From Chondrilla cf. caribensis (Eukaryota; Porifera; Demospongiae; Chondrillida; Chondrillidae), in the NCBI GenBank assembly GCA_964020155.1, contig OZ026556.1, forward strand, positions 2,507,501 to 2,571,500: a DNA stretch of 64,000 nt, read 5' to 3'. The translations under genes were made by a program, and so were the position numbers. Below the pieces are notes generated by a model. That model did no database searches, was not told the DNA's origin, and saw only the letters and a program-made list of their open reading frames with translations. Positions within the stretch are counted from its first letter, which is position 1. The number at the start of each line of letters is the position of its first letter. This document shows positions 11,248 to 41,819 of this stretch, one piece after another.

Positions 11248-13400
11248 ATGATCCCTACTTCTGTGAAAGCTTTGGGCCTCTTTGGCCTCATCCTGGTCTT
11301 TGTCGCTTCCTTGGAAGGACTCAAATGTACCAAAGACAGCAAAATCATGACCAAGTGTGCTCTGAGCGATGGCGCTAACGGCTCCCTCGATTTAGCTCCT
11401 ATTTTCTCTGGAGGAGCCATGAATGTTACTTCTAACATATCCTGGTGAGTAATAGTGCATGGCGATATTTGCAAGGATAGGGAAATTACAGAACTGAATC
11501 AAATTCAGAATGCAGCTGCGGGCCATGTTAATAACGGTGTCCGCTATGTAAGGATAGGTGTTAGGTTAGCATGGATTTAATGTACTAAGGACATTAACCA
11601 TGCATACACTGTTGTCTTTTTGCCATGTCAGGATTCCAGCTAAGACTCCATACAGTTACCTGTTCGACCCCTCAAAAGGAATCAAGTGCAGCGACTCAAG
11701 TGTGACCTGCACAGGAGGAGCACTGGCTGTGAGTGTGCTTGTAGAAGTAATCAAATTATACTGCTGAACACACACTGGCACTACATGTACCACGCAAACA
11801 GTCTGTTTATCTGGTGTCATGAAGGTCACATACCTGTCAACATTGTGCTGAATATGTGAAAAGGTCAGTGACTTATATGGTAGCTGCATTCGTATTCAAC
11901 ATACTATGTAAGCTTCTTAGCCATCCTCCATATTAAGGTGATGTGCAATCACCCCAGAAAGAAGCTTAGGTTGCAACTACATAAGCTCAATAATTTACTT
12001 TAAAACTGCAGTGTAGGTCTGACTCAGTGGGGTTATTGTGCTATAGTGTGTGCCTACTGTGTAAAATTGAGCTAATGCAGCTGCAAAATTGTCCTGATAC
12101 ATGACAATGGAAAGGAATTTCAAAGTAGACACCCAACAATGTAATCGATGCATAAATATTGCCCTTGTTTTATGTTGTGTGGTCATATGTGGTCAATTTA
12201 ATTGTTTTTCTACTGTATTATTTGTAATTAATAATCTATCACAATCTTTTCTTGTATTATTTTTGTAGATGTGCCAGATTAACTACCAAACGACAACCTA
12301 TACATATGCTTTGGGATGCACCCAGACTGCAGCGTACAATATCAGTGCTTCTAATCCATCCTCCAACTTGTGGATAGTCAATGTGACCTATACTGGAGGA
12401 AATAGTAAAAGGCAGGTTGACGTGGAGTTTGTCTATGATGCTAAGGCAACCAAGCCAGTATACACCTTCGTCTCGGAGAATCCCATGTTGCACTATGTGA
12501 GTGGGCAATCAAGTCAAAAACAACATGACATTTCATGGCTTGAGTCTAATTCCATTATTTATTTTGTTGCCAGCAGATTACATAACCATAGTACATTCTA
12601 CTAGACAAGTACTGTATCCTTTCAAGTGTTTGACTCGTAACTCGTAATCGTATTTAGTAATGCCCGAGTCTTTTACACCCTTTATAATCAAAGTACATAG
12701 TGCACGGAAGTTAATTCATAGGACCTAAGGTGCATAACATTCATTAACGTATGGCTTGATTGAAAGATAATATGACATGTATCAGAATTATACACTTCGA
12801 TCAGATGTATATGATGTTACCATATGGAGTGTAATTTGTGTTGCTAAGCCTAACTTAAAGGTAGGTTTGCCCTGTAGTCATATGACTTCAAAGTAGAAAA
12901 AATATGCGCACATACAAAATTTGGTTAAAAACTGCCAAATTTTCTAATCCCTGCTGCAAATATTTCTGAATATGTCTACATGTACACACATTCTACATGG
13001 TCTTAAGGTATCCGACCTGTTTCATTGCAATGCAGCATTTGAGAGTGAACAGCAGTTTGGTGATGCCCTCCAAGCTTAGTTTGGATCCCATGGTGTACAA
13101 ACCTCCTGAGGAAGGTAATAATAATTTTGTGGTATGTAATGATAGTCACATTTGTTGAGCGGGTACATGGTACATGTGTCATTCATGAGCTTGTTTCTGT
13201 CTCTGTATTATTTTGATGGTAGTTGTGGACGGTTAAAGTTTCTTTGATTTGCTATCGAAGTTCACTTTGAATCTGAATCTGTAACATCTCTGAATACCAC
13301 ATATGATTACCTGTTCGGTTTGTGGACCATATACTTCAACACTTTCTCTCATGCAGAACAAGTGAAGAATTCCAGATGGGAACAGCCCAACTTCCTTTAG
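11248..13400 (+). CDS. Secreted MRH/mannose-6-phosphate-receptor-like protein A (214 aa)
   Basis: Exons 11248-11444, 11632-11728, 12269-12496, 13036-13114, 13357-13400 join in frame (645 nt). After a signal peptide (ending about residue 25, before KCTKDSK) comes one domain with the MRH pattern: LDLAPIF (compare YDLSPL), PYSYLF followed by a Cys, MCQI, an LxV-YTGG strand, R in KRQVDVEF, then SE...HY. The four residues that bind mannose or mannose-6-phosphate in MRH lectins (Gln, Arg, Glu, Tyr) have plausible counterparts: Q of MCQI, R of KRQ, E of VSE, Y of LHY. Six mature cysteines. No transmembrane helix or tail, unlike M6PR or ATG27, so it should be soluble. The MRH assignment is inference from pattern; a lineage-specific domain is the alternative. 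Confidence 0.8.
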
Positions 13401-14286
13401 TTGTCTGGATAACAGTTGTGTGGAAGCTATCAGAGGAATAACCTTTTGCAGACTACATAGGCATACTCTACTTTACATAATTGTAATCATGGTGATGTGA
13501 ACTAGTATAATGGAATCATACATAAAATTGTAAATTTGTATCTATATAATACTACATCTATACAGTACATGAAACCGAAGAATTGGTCCGAGACATCTAG
13601 AGTTGATGCTCTTTGATGAATTCGAACATGTATAGTATACATATAATCTATGATTCAAATTCAATCACTAGACCCATTGTGATTTAATAGAAAATTAACA
13701 TCATGGTCAATTTGACCAATTGAGTACTAGTTGCAATTGAACAAGCTTATATTTACATTTCAGTGCTGTATATTCAATTATATATAATATGCATGTGTGT
13801 AATTTAAATGATACTATTCTATACTCCGGGCACCATGAATTATATTCCTTTAACCATATTATGCACGGCAATGCATGCATGATATATTTACAACAGTATT
13901 TGATAAAGTGTTTTAAATCCACAATTTTTAACTATAGTTGGCCAAAACGAAGATACATTCCATCGCATACGTATCTGCAGTAACTATGGCTCTGTTAGGC
14001 AAGTTTAATAAGTTAATATAACACCTACCCAACAAAAATGCAACACCAATGTATTAAGATTGTTTAGGAGATCTATAGGTCCATGAATATGATCACCCTG
14101 AGCTGCCCTCTCACACGCTGCCCTCTAGATACCCTTTTATGGAAGTAGCATGCATCTCACCTGATCAGGCTCAGCTGCGGTTGGTGCAGTCTCCAATCCA
14201 AGTTACAAGATACTGGATTGTTATATAGAACGAGTAAACCTGTCAGTGACCACTTGTAGTACTGTAGTTATATACTGTATCCTAAG
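13401..14286. other. Intergenic between the tandem MRH-like genes
   Basis: No coding signal or RNA gene seen. AT-rich, with no obvious AATAAA for gene A within 200 bp. Confidence 0.4.
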
Positions 14287-15631
14287 ATGTGTTCTGCTAC
14301 TGTAAAATCGATTTTCTCGCGGACTATCTTGATATTCGCATTTATTGGCCAATTGGCAGCGTTGAAATGTGCTACGGACGGCAAAACCATGTCCAAATGT
14401 GCGTTGAGCGACGGAGCGAACGGCACGCTCGACCTGGCTCCTATCTTCGCCTCGGGACCTTTGAACGTCACGTCCACTATGAATCCCACGAAGTGAGTTG
14501 AAAATTCCGGTTTCTTTATCGCCAATGATATTTTTTTCCTTCTTGACATTGATTTGTGAGTTTGACTCTGTGTATAAGGATACATTATTAATTTGACAAT
14601 TTGCTAGACCTGAAATCATAGACCCCTATAAAATCGTCCGCATGCTTGGACGTTTAATTGTGAGCTGCTGTCAGTTGCAATTGGTTCAGTTTGTGCGTAT
14701 ATAGTGACTGTGATATTATAAGTAATAAAGTTATTGCCGCAATTAACAACCAGATGTGCATGAAAGAAGCTGATTGCAATAGGTACAATTATTACTCAAA
14801 TTAAAATTAATGATGAGCCTTCTTTCACTTCAAAGAACTCCATACAGTTACCTGTTCAATCCTGTCAAAGGTGTCAATTGTACAGGTACCACTGGCGCAT
14901 GCTCGAAAAGTAACTGCTCTGTAAGTCAAACATGCAGTGATGTTGTGATGCATGGTGATGACAAAATTACAAATGGCATTTCGACTGAGAGTTCCCTCCA
15001 CCTTGTTATGGGCAGATGTGTCAGATCGACTACCAGTACACCACATTTACCTATGGAGCTGGAGACTTGACAACTGCTGCTTACAACATAAGTGCTTCTG
15101 ATCCAAAATCCAACATGTGGATCATCAATGTGACCTACACTGGAGGGAATGGCAACAGACAGGTTGATGTGGAATTTAGATACGATGCCAAAGCAACCAA
15201 GCCGGTGTATAACTTTATCTCGGAGATGCCAATGCTGCATTATGTGAGTGTGTCAGTGTGTATGGTCTTGCTTTGATGTTTGCACTATGATTCTGCACTG
15301 TGATAATAATGCGTATGTTATGTGTAGTATGCATATATTAACAGTCCGTCCATCCACAAATACTGTATTATGTAGCACTTGAATGTGACAAGCTCACTTG
15401 TGATGCCAAAGATGGATTTCGGAAAAGGTACGTCATCAGGATTTCCCTACTGATGAATGTACTCTACATCATAAGGTCCTCCATTCACAATGAACCACAT
15501 AATTAATACAACATATGAAATCCATGCGACATAGTATAGATATTCCTTTACTGTTGTGATATTCAATACCAGTTAGCTAACTGACTCTACCTACTTTGTT
15601 AGATGGGAAGATCAAGGACAAGAAGAATTGA
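14287..15631 (+). CDS. Secreted MRH/mannose-6-phosphate-receptor-like protein B (199 aa)
   Basis: Tandem paralog of the upstream gene. Exons 14287-14492, 14836-14920, 15016-15243, 15376-15427, 15603-15631 (600 nt) have identical intron phases, and the central exon has the same 228-nt length. It keeps the candidate ligand residues (Q of MCQI, R of NRQ, E of ISE, Y of LHY) and the YTGG strand. Its cysteines differ: the LGC cysteine of A is replaced (GAGD), while an extra one appears in CSKSNC just before MCQ, so disulfide pairing has been rewired. The C-terminal tail is short and lysine-rich (KIKDKKN). AATAAA at 15803-15808 is a likely poly(A) signal. Probable role, by inference only: soluble glycan recognition in the secretory or lysosomal lumen. 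Confidence 0.8.
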
Positions 15632-16188
15632 TGTAGTGACTTTTCATATCCGCCACACTCCGGTTTACTTCACATGCACACATGCACACATTACTGTATG
15701 ATATCTCTAATTAGGATCACACAGCTCCCATATTACTTATTAAAATTATATTATCATGCTAATAATATGTTGCAGTGATCAGTTCATTGCTTCAGTTCCA
15801 ACAATAAATGGATTTAATATTATTACATTCCTGTGCATGATACATTGGTTGTAAACTTATGATCGTACATTAGCAGGCATCCAGTTCCTCATGGTTAAGA
15901 TCAGTCTTATACTTGACAACTACATACCGACTGGTATATAGCAGCTAATGTCGAATATCATTGACGTACCATATCTAGTATAGCATAGATACACTTCGAT
16001 CATAGATATTCTATACTGTGTTTCAACTATGTGGTCACGCGTACGTTATACCATGTAGACTCTACACCCTGGTTATGGTTATACCATGGTCTATATGGAT
16101 ATACGTACAGTACTTGGACGTGGAGAGTTATAAAATGGCTGCGTATTAGCTGGTCGAAGGTACTTACTAGAAATTTTACACGTATTCG
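15632..16188. promoter_or_regulatory. Intergenic; ACOT13 promoter with TATA-like box
   Basis: Contains the AATAAA of the upstream gene (15803-15808). TATAAAA at 16129-16135 is 54 bp before the ACOT13 ATG, a spacing that would give a very short 5' UTR. Nothing else recognised. Confidence 0.4.
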
Positions 16189-16626
16189 ATGGCGTCTAAG
16201 GTGAACTCCATTAGTTGGAGGGTATTACAAGGTTTTAAAAATTCCAAAGGATTCGACAAAGTGCTGAACAGTGTAACCTTGGTGTCGTGTGGCAAAGACA
16301 AGTGTGTATTTGAGGCCACCGTGAAAGAAGAACACTTGAACCTAGGTGGTGGCATGCATGGAGGCTATACAGCTACTTTGGTGGATTCTTTATCGTCAAT
16401 TGCTATCATGGCAGTGGATAAGCCACCTGGGGTGTCGACGGATTTGTCCGTGACCTACCTTAGACCAGCAAAACTTGGCGACATCCTTAAGATTGAGACA
16501 GTGTGTGTTAAAGCCGGGAAGAACTTGGCACATGCGACTGTAGACATTACCAACAAAGAGACAGGGAAATTACTTGTTCAGGGTCGACAGACAAAGTTTT
16601 ATAAAAGTGATATTGATGTCGATTAG
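16189..16626 (+). CDS. ACOT13: Acyl-CoA thioesterase 13 (THEM2), single-exon
   Basis: A 145-residue hotdog-fold thioesterase (human ACOT13 is 140 aa) that hydrolyses medium- and long-chain acyl-CoA, mainly at mitochondria. The signature HLNLGGGMHGGYTATLVD is intact: Asn of HLN, the GGMHGG loop and the Asp of LVD correspond to the catalytic residues of the family. VDLSVTYLRPAK-type strands (here TDLSVTYLRPAK) and the closing KLLVQGRQTKF strand complete the fold. There are no introns, although the surrounding genes are intron-rich. AATAAA at 16877-16882 is a candidate poly(A) signal. Confidence 0.96.
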   Translation: MASKVNSISWRVLQGFKNSKGFDKVLNSVTLVSCGKDKCVFEATVKEEHLNLGGGMHGGYTATLVDSLSSIAIMAVDKPPGVSTDLSVTYLRPAKLGDILKIETVCVKAGKNLAHATVDITNKETGKLLVQGRQTKFYKSDIDVD

Positions 16627-17056
16627 CAACTTAATATTTATAATGTGGAGGAACTTAGTGTAGTATAGAATTATAGTATATACTATACTAAACGTACTAC
16701 GTACCACAACATTGTCAATCTATATATATCCATATGCTGTATATTCATTAATTTATTCATAAAGGATCTTTAATACACAGCTGATATACGTAGATGCCAT
16801 TACTTTCAAAGTAATCATTAATGTATCAATTCTGTAATTACTTTATGAGAAACCATCAACCAGTAGAAGAGCATTAAATAAAAATTCAAACTTCTTGAGA
16901 TTCATGCATATGTAAGAAAATAAACTTTAAAATAGTCAGGCTCTATTGAGTACATAATAACACTGTGACATAGTAATGTCCTCGCAGATCCAGTCTGGAC
17001 CTGTACAACCTGAGGTTCTCAGCCATCATGGCACAGTGACACACATCTTCAGCTGG
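16627..17056. other. Intergenic, tail-to-tail 3' ends of ACOT13 and MRM2
   Basis: Plus-strand AATAAA at 16877-16882 and minus-strand AATAAA (TTTATT at 16752-16757) lie so that the two 3' UTRs would overlap by about 125 bp if both are used. No coding evidence. Confidence 0.4.
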
Positions 17057-19574
<2,518 letters not shown>

Positions 19575-19673
19575 CTTTTTATCACGTGACACATGGGATA
19601 GTCCCGCAATCGTACGTACGTATTCACTAGCATACACTAACACACGATAAACATACAGAAACAAGCAGGTAAG

Positions 19674-32030
<12,357 letters not shown>

Positions 32031-32512
32031 ACCGGTACCTGCGCCAGGGGACAGTGAACACGTCCTATACAAAGACATACGGGCGTAGCAGGTGCAAGAC
32101 GGTGTCGTGACAACTGTGTCAAGAATTATAGCGAGTATACACAAATCACCATGCACTGCCCAGGTTCGCAGCTCAAAATGGCCGTAAATGGACATTATAC
32201 GTTCATATTCTCGTCATTGCACTCAGACTTAAAACATGCTAGATACAGCAAATTAGACGAATATTTGAGTTTTATGCTGATAGTTCTACCCTCGAACTCC
32301 ACACTGCAACGTACGTACCTCCACTAGAAGACTCTGGACATCAGGAGATTCTCTTAGGAATCAACTACAGCATTACACGCCCACCAAGTTACGCGCCGTA
32401 ATCATTTGCGTTTGATACACGTTTGTAGGTGTGTAGCCTCTAGCCTAGCGGATCACTCTTTGGATCCGTTGCGGCACTGCAATATAGCCCAATTGCGCAC
32501 TTCGAATGAAGG
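32031..32512. promoter_or_regulatory. Divergent promoter region of BBS2 and the RING/TPR gene
   Basis: 482 bp lie between the two start codons. I found no RFX X-box pair and no canonical TATA. Composition is more balanced than in the introns. No other motif is strong enough to call. Confidence 0.35.
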
Positions 32513-35500
32513 ATGGACAACTGTGACCTCTCGAAGCTAACTGTGAAGCCAGGGAAACTAGTCCCAAAGTTTTCTCCTTCTACCACTGAGTATACGCTGA
32601 CGTTGGCCAGTAGCGTCCAGGAGGTGAAATTCGGCCCCCTAACCAGCGACGGTGGAGCTTCCTATGTCATTAAGGTGAGCAGAATGCAAACTAATGTCTC
32701 GGATTCCCTTCGCGCCTATTATCTGTTGCATTCACATGCATAGTACGTACGAGTGCGGCATGTTGTTGTACGAGGGACAATAGTGAGGGTATTCGTAGCT
32801 ATGGTAACATCTACACATGCATTATTGTCTCTATTATCCATCGTCTGCCGTTAGGGCATACCTGGTGGGGATAAGACGCTAAGTCTTGAAGAAGGAAAAA
32901 CCAAGTCTGTGCAGTTTAAAGTTACTGCAGAAGATGGGAAGACTACCAAAACGTACACGGTAGTGGTTAGACGCCTCTCCGCAGATGATGCAGTTCTCAG
33001 CAGCCTGGACGTTTCTGTGGGGAAGCTGACTCCCAAGTTTTCTCCTCTGAAGACTTCCTACACCTGCCATGTCCCCAACTGTGTGGACTCTCTAACAGTA
33101 AAGGCCAAACCTGAAGATCCCAGTATGAAGGTAACCTCTGGTAGTGGATCTCCTCTGACTGCTTTCGCATTGAATCCAGGGGAGACCTCCATTGTTGTTG
33201 CTGTGACATCACCAAAGGCTACTACAACAGTCAATTACATCATCAAGGTAATCCGCAATCCATTAGCCCTTTCTTGTGACGTGAATGATCAGAACTTAAA
33301 GACAAACTTCACCTGCTGCATATGCTGGGGCGTGGTTCACAGACCTGTGCGGGTCAAGGGGTGTGGCGATCTTTACTGTCATTCATGCTTGATGGAGGTA
33401 ACAAGGACCAACAAAGTCAACCCACTCACTGGAGAGAGCTTCCATGAGGAAGAGTGGTGGGAGTCCTGTACAGACACAGAGAGCGCACTAGCTGGAGCTA
33501 GAGTGTCCTGTACTATCCCTTCAGGTCAAAAGATTGAGGGAACTGCTAGTGAAATCGGTAAGCTTATCCGCCAGGCTCGTTTGCCGAGGGCTAAAGAGGA
33601 GGCCACTATAACATGCCAGCATTGTAGCTGTAAAGTCCCTGCTTCTAACAAGGAATTGCATGAAAGTCAAGTATGCTCAGCAAAGTGCCCTCAAGAACTA
33701 CCGAAAAACAAGATTGAAGTACAAACTTGGGAGAGGAGCATGAGGAAGGAGAGTGGACAAGACAATCCAGACACTCTTGTAAAAGAAGCTGAACAATATG
33801 AAGAAAAATATCTGGGAGCCGTTTCATCGTCACCTCCACAAGGGGACTTGGGTATGGATTGCCTCGACAAAGCCATGTCCTGTGTGGCTGCTGCTATAAA
33901 ACTGACACCAAATTATGGCCAGTATCACCTGAAGTTGGGGCATCTCCTGGAAGAGTCTCTGTATCTTTCTGATATTTACGGCTTCAAGCAAGACAAGCCC
34001 GAGGACACTGCCCTGGAGGATGGAGAGGACCTGGGTTCAGAAGATTCAAAGGAAGATGATTTTCTTGCAATCTGTCAACTCCACGGCGTTGCTCCAGGGG
34101 CCCCCATTGCCTTGCAGCTGAAAGCTGTGGAAGCAGAGTACCACTCTCTGAAAGAAGCAGGGCAAACACACAAAGCAGAGCAAGTACAGCTTCTGTATGC
34201 ATGGAAGTCTAAAAAAGTGCTTAAGGTAAGTACGTACGTATGTACGTATGTACAGTATGTGGTAGCCTCCTTGAGTCAGACCAATCTACATATGTACATA
34301 CGTACACACATATTTTGTACCTGTGTTCCACAGTCAAAACATGGGATAGATATGTATGTAAGTACATATGCATGTGTACACATGTGCATAAGTATAATAA
34401 AATGAATAAAATTCAATATAATACGTATGTACTTATGTCCATTTACATTTGTATCAATCCTAAGACCAACTGAATTACATTTCTGGTGTACATCAATAGG
34501 CGTCACAAGGCTCTTATGCTGCACAAACCACTGGTCCACTGGGAAGGGCACTGCAGAAATACAAGGATGCTTGTCAAGCCTCTCCCTCAAACCACACTGC
34601 ACAGTACCATCTCGGACGTCTACTACTGTTGATGGGTGAATCGTCCACAGCTATTCCTCACCTGAAGGTGGCACTGGCTAACAAGCCCTGTGACTTGGAA
34701 GCAAGGTAATATTACGATATCACCAGCAGAGAGATTAAAACACCCTTCTATTTCTCTGCCATGCACTAATCATACTAAGCACACAGCATTGACATATGTA
34801 CATATAATACATACATACGTATGTACATTATGTACATATGTATATGCAGGTATGTGTGTGAGAATGGTAACCCTAAGTTTTTTTCTGTCATTTGCTTATT
34901 GAACCTATTCCACTTGTTCGAGCATGTTCGTACTGATGCATCCTTACATATGTGTGACATCCACTGCTATGGAGTACACTTTGTAATTACATGCTGACCA
35001 TAGTAGCAATTGCCACTAGTGTGGAACAGCAGATACTGTGGTGTTTTCTTCAATGTAGATTCTGCTTAGGTTATGCCATGGGCAGAGAGAATAAATCAGC
35101 CTCTATTGCAGCCATGTTGCTGACAGAGGGCCTGTCAGAGTATCTGCATGTCCAAAGTGATTTGCTGGAGACCCAAGCTCCCCCGAAACCATCCCACAAA
35201 TGCCTCTTAGTGGAGGATTTCTGGAGCCCTACCAACCTTCTGATAGCTAAGGGCTTGGTTGTTCTGGCAAAGTTGGGAGGATCCAATACCCTCAGCCAAA
35301 GGAGGTGTCTACTGCAGGCCAGCCGGCTGGCATGGACCTTCCCCTACACCTTCAAGGGCTCTGCTTTGAAACAACTGCAGTGGACCTGGGTTGAATCAAG
35401 GTACATATGTACATACGTATGTACGTACATACATAATATGTACACACTCATGTACAGGTGTATATACATATATGACATATATGTATGATAGTATGATACC

Positions 35501-36894
35501 TATATACATACGTATGTACATATTACGTATGTGGACATATCAACTCTTAGGTTCATGCTCCAGTCAACAGCATCCAAACAGGAGTCATTAATGCTGTGCA
35601 GTACATTGTCCAGTGTACTGAACAACATAGACATGGACACCACTCCAGAGTTGAGAGAGATAAAGCTGAAGGTACGTACATACATACAGTATGCCTGCTC
35701 GTGTGGTGATGGATTAAATGACCATCTCTTAACTCACAGACATGCCAATCACGTGTGCAGCATGATCCTTGGTCCAGTACAGCACTGTGTTTACTAGGCA
35801 ATGCTCAGCTCAGCACATTTGAATCCGATGAAACGAGAACAGAGCTTTTGAAATGGGCCGAGAAAAGTTACCGGGCGAGTATCGCCTGTGAAGGGGAGCC
35901 AGTGGAACAGGCAGGAGCCCCAGTGGATGTCTCCACTCAGGACTGGTGGATGAAGGAAGGAAAAAGTGACAAAGATAAAGGCTCCAAAGACAGTTCCAAG
36001 TCACCCCCTCCTAAGACAACAGTGTCTCCAACTAGTAAATCCACTGGACCTAAATCTACTCCTACCACTAAAAGTGTTCCTTCCAAAAAGCAGCCTGTCC
36101 CTCAGAAGACGTCATCTAAAGTTGCAAGTAGCAAGCCTACCCAGCCATCCAGTTCGAAGGCTATTGTTAGCAAAACTTCACCTGCCTCCAAGACTGTGGC
36201 AGGGGTGAAGCCTGGTGCTAAGCCCACTGAACCTAAAGGTAAGGGTGTTGCTACCCTGGGAGAATTGAAGACTAAAACAACTCCCACAGCAAAGACATCA
36301 CCAGCCCAATCCCAAGCCCAGAGATTAGAAGACGATCGCATTTCACAGTCGTCAACCACCGTACCACCGGGCAAATCAACCGACATTGCAACTAAAGTAA
36401 AAGGTGGGATTTTGAACAAAAAAACTTACCATGCTAGGCTTGGTCTGGCTCGAGTATTACTGAAACAGAAGGATCAAGACAAAGCCCTAGACGAAGCAGT
36501 CTCCTTGTACAAGGAAGTGTTTACAATGGCTCCTGAGGTACACGATGCCTACATTGAGTTGGGAGAGGTCCTGGCCAAGAAGGACCCTTTGGGTGCCGTT
36601 GAAGTCTATTCCAAGTTTCCTTTCTCGGACAATCCCACTTTCGATGATGGCTATCTGTACGGTGAGATAGCTCGCATACTAATGGCCACTGAGAAGTACA
36701 CCGACCCTTGGCTGGAGAGGAGCATGATAGCACTGGGCCGTATCTTGGGAATCGGAGCTCTGGAGAAGCAGTTCACCACTTTGGAGACCAAGTTTCAGAC
36801 CAATCTGTTGAAGAACATCACTGCTGGGATTCACGGGAAATCAGTGGATGATCCCGCTCTTCAAGCTTTCTTCAAGTTCAAGTGTTGGAGTTAA
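32513..36894 (+). CDS. Cadherin-like beta-sandwich / RING-like / TPR protein, 1118 aa
   Basis: Exons 32513-32674, 32855-34225, 34500-34705, 35059-35400, 35551-35671, 35740-36894 join in frame (3357 nt). Order: two Cadherin-like beta-sandwich repeats (LSKLTVKPGKLVPKFSP, about residues 4-90, and LSSLDVSVGKLTPKFSP, about 100-190); a RING-like zinc site near 208-260 (CCIC...CGDLYCHSC, with Asp where His is usual); a CxxC...HxxxxC finger near 308 (CQHC...HESQVC); TPR-like helices (FMACIKLTPNYGQYHLKLG-type, here AAIKLTPNYGQYHLKLG; QYHLGRLLLLMGE); a Lys/Ser/Pro/Thr-rich linker; and further TPR-like helices to the stop. I know no named human homologue. A ubiquitin-related scaffold role is only inferred. 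No signal peptide or membrane segment. Start chosen as the first ATG of exon 1. Confidence 0.9.
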
Positions 36895-37551
36895 CATAGT
36901 CTTATAATTGTATATACAACCATTATTACAGTAGGATTATAGTACTATTATGAAATGTAAAGTTTGTTCTGAAATTATATAATATATCTAATAATATTAT
37001 ATTATACTAATAACAATATTCATGCCATAATATTATCTATAATACATACATACGTATAATCATAGAGTGTGATAGCACTCTATATGTAGGGATGACGCGA
37101 AAACAAAGTGGCGGCCCTATACCTCGCATACATAACAGTTACGCAAAATAATAATACAGAATGCATATTATACATTTATATTCTAAATTCATTTAAACTA
37201 GCTATGGACAATAATACTGTATACATACATGCAGTGGAACCCATAGTATTATAGTAGTGCATGTCCCTCGGGACGATCAAGTGATAGAGTGTTATATAAT
37301 AATTTATAGTCTATACCCATGGCCACAGGGACATCAAATTTAATAATCAAGATTAAACACGATTATTAATATTGCTGTGCATATACATATGCATGCGTTT
37401 GCATTACATGCACCATAATGCTTATCATTGATAATTATCATCATAAATCTTGAGGCAATGCAACAAACGTGATATCTCTACAATTAAAAGATAATTGAAT
37501 ACTAGTTTCTATAGCTGTGGGGTACAGAGTATGCACTACTACTACAGTCAC
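36895..37551. other. Intergenic, convergent 3' ends
   Basis: Strongly AT-rich with no coding signal. A small hairpin, ATAGAGTG-loop-CACTCTAT, lies at 37063-37084. No clear poly(A) signal for either neighbour. Confidence 0.4.
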
Positions 37552-41005
<3,454 letters not shown>

Positions 41006-41141
41006 TTTTATTTACAACATCCGGTTACGCAATGATCAATTCATTGAACAGACATGTCAAATCTACCTCAATACAAAGACAAAGGGTGAATAAACAAGCT
41101 GGCATAATATATAATGGATAACGTTAAAAGGGAATTTGAAT

Positions 41142-41819
<678 letters not shown>

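Noticed and set aside
32031..32512. RFX X-box expected upstream of BBS2
   Set aside because: No GTNRCC...RGYAAC pair found on either strand in the divergent promoter; isolated GTTGC or GTTAC half-sites are not enough.
35755..36894. Separate gene starting with GTG at 35755
   Set aside because: The frame is open back to an acceptor at 35739 and joins the preceding TPR exons in phase. It is the last exon of the 1118-residue protein.
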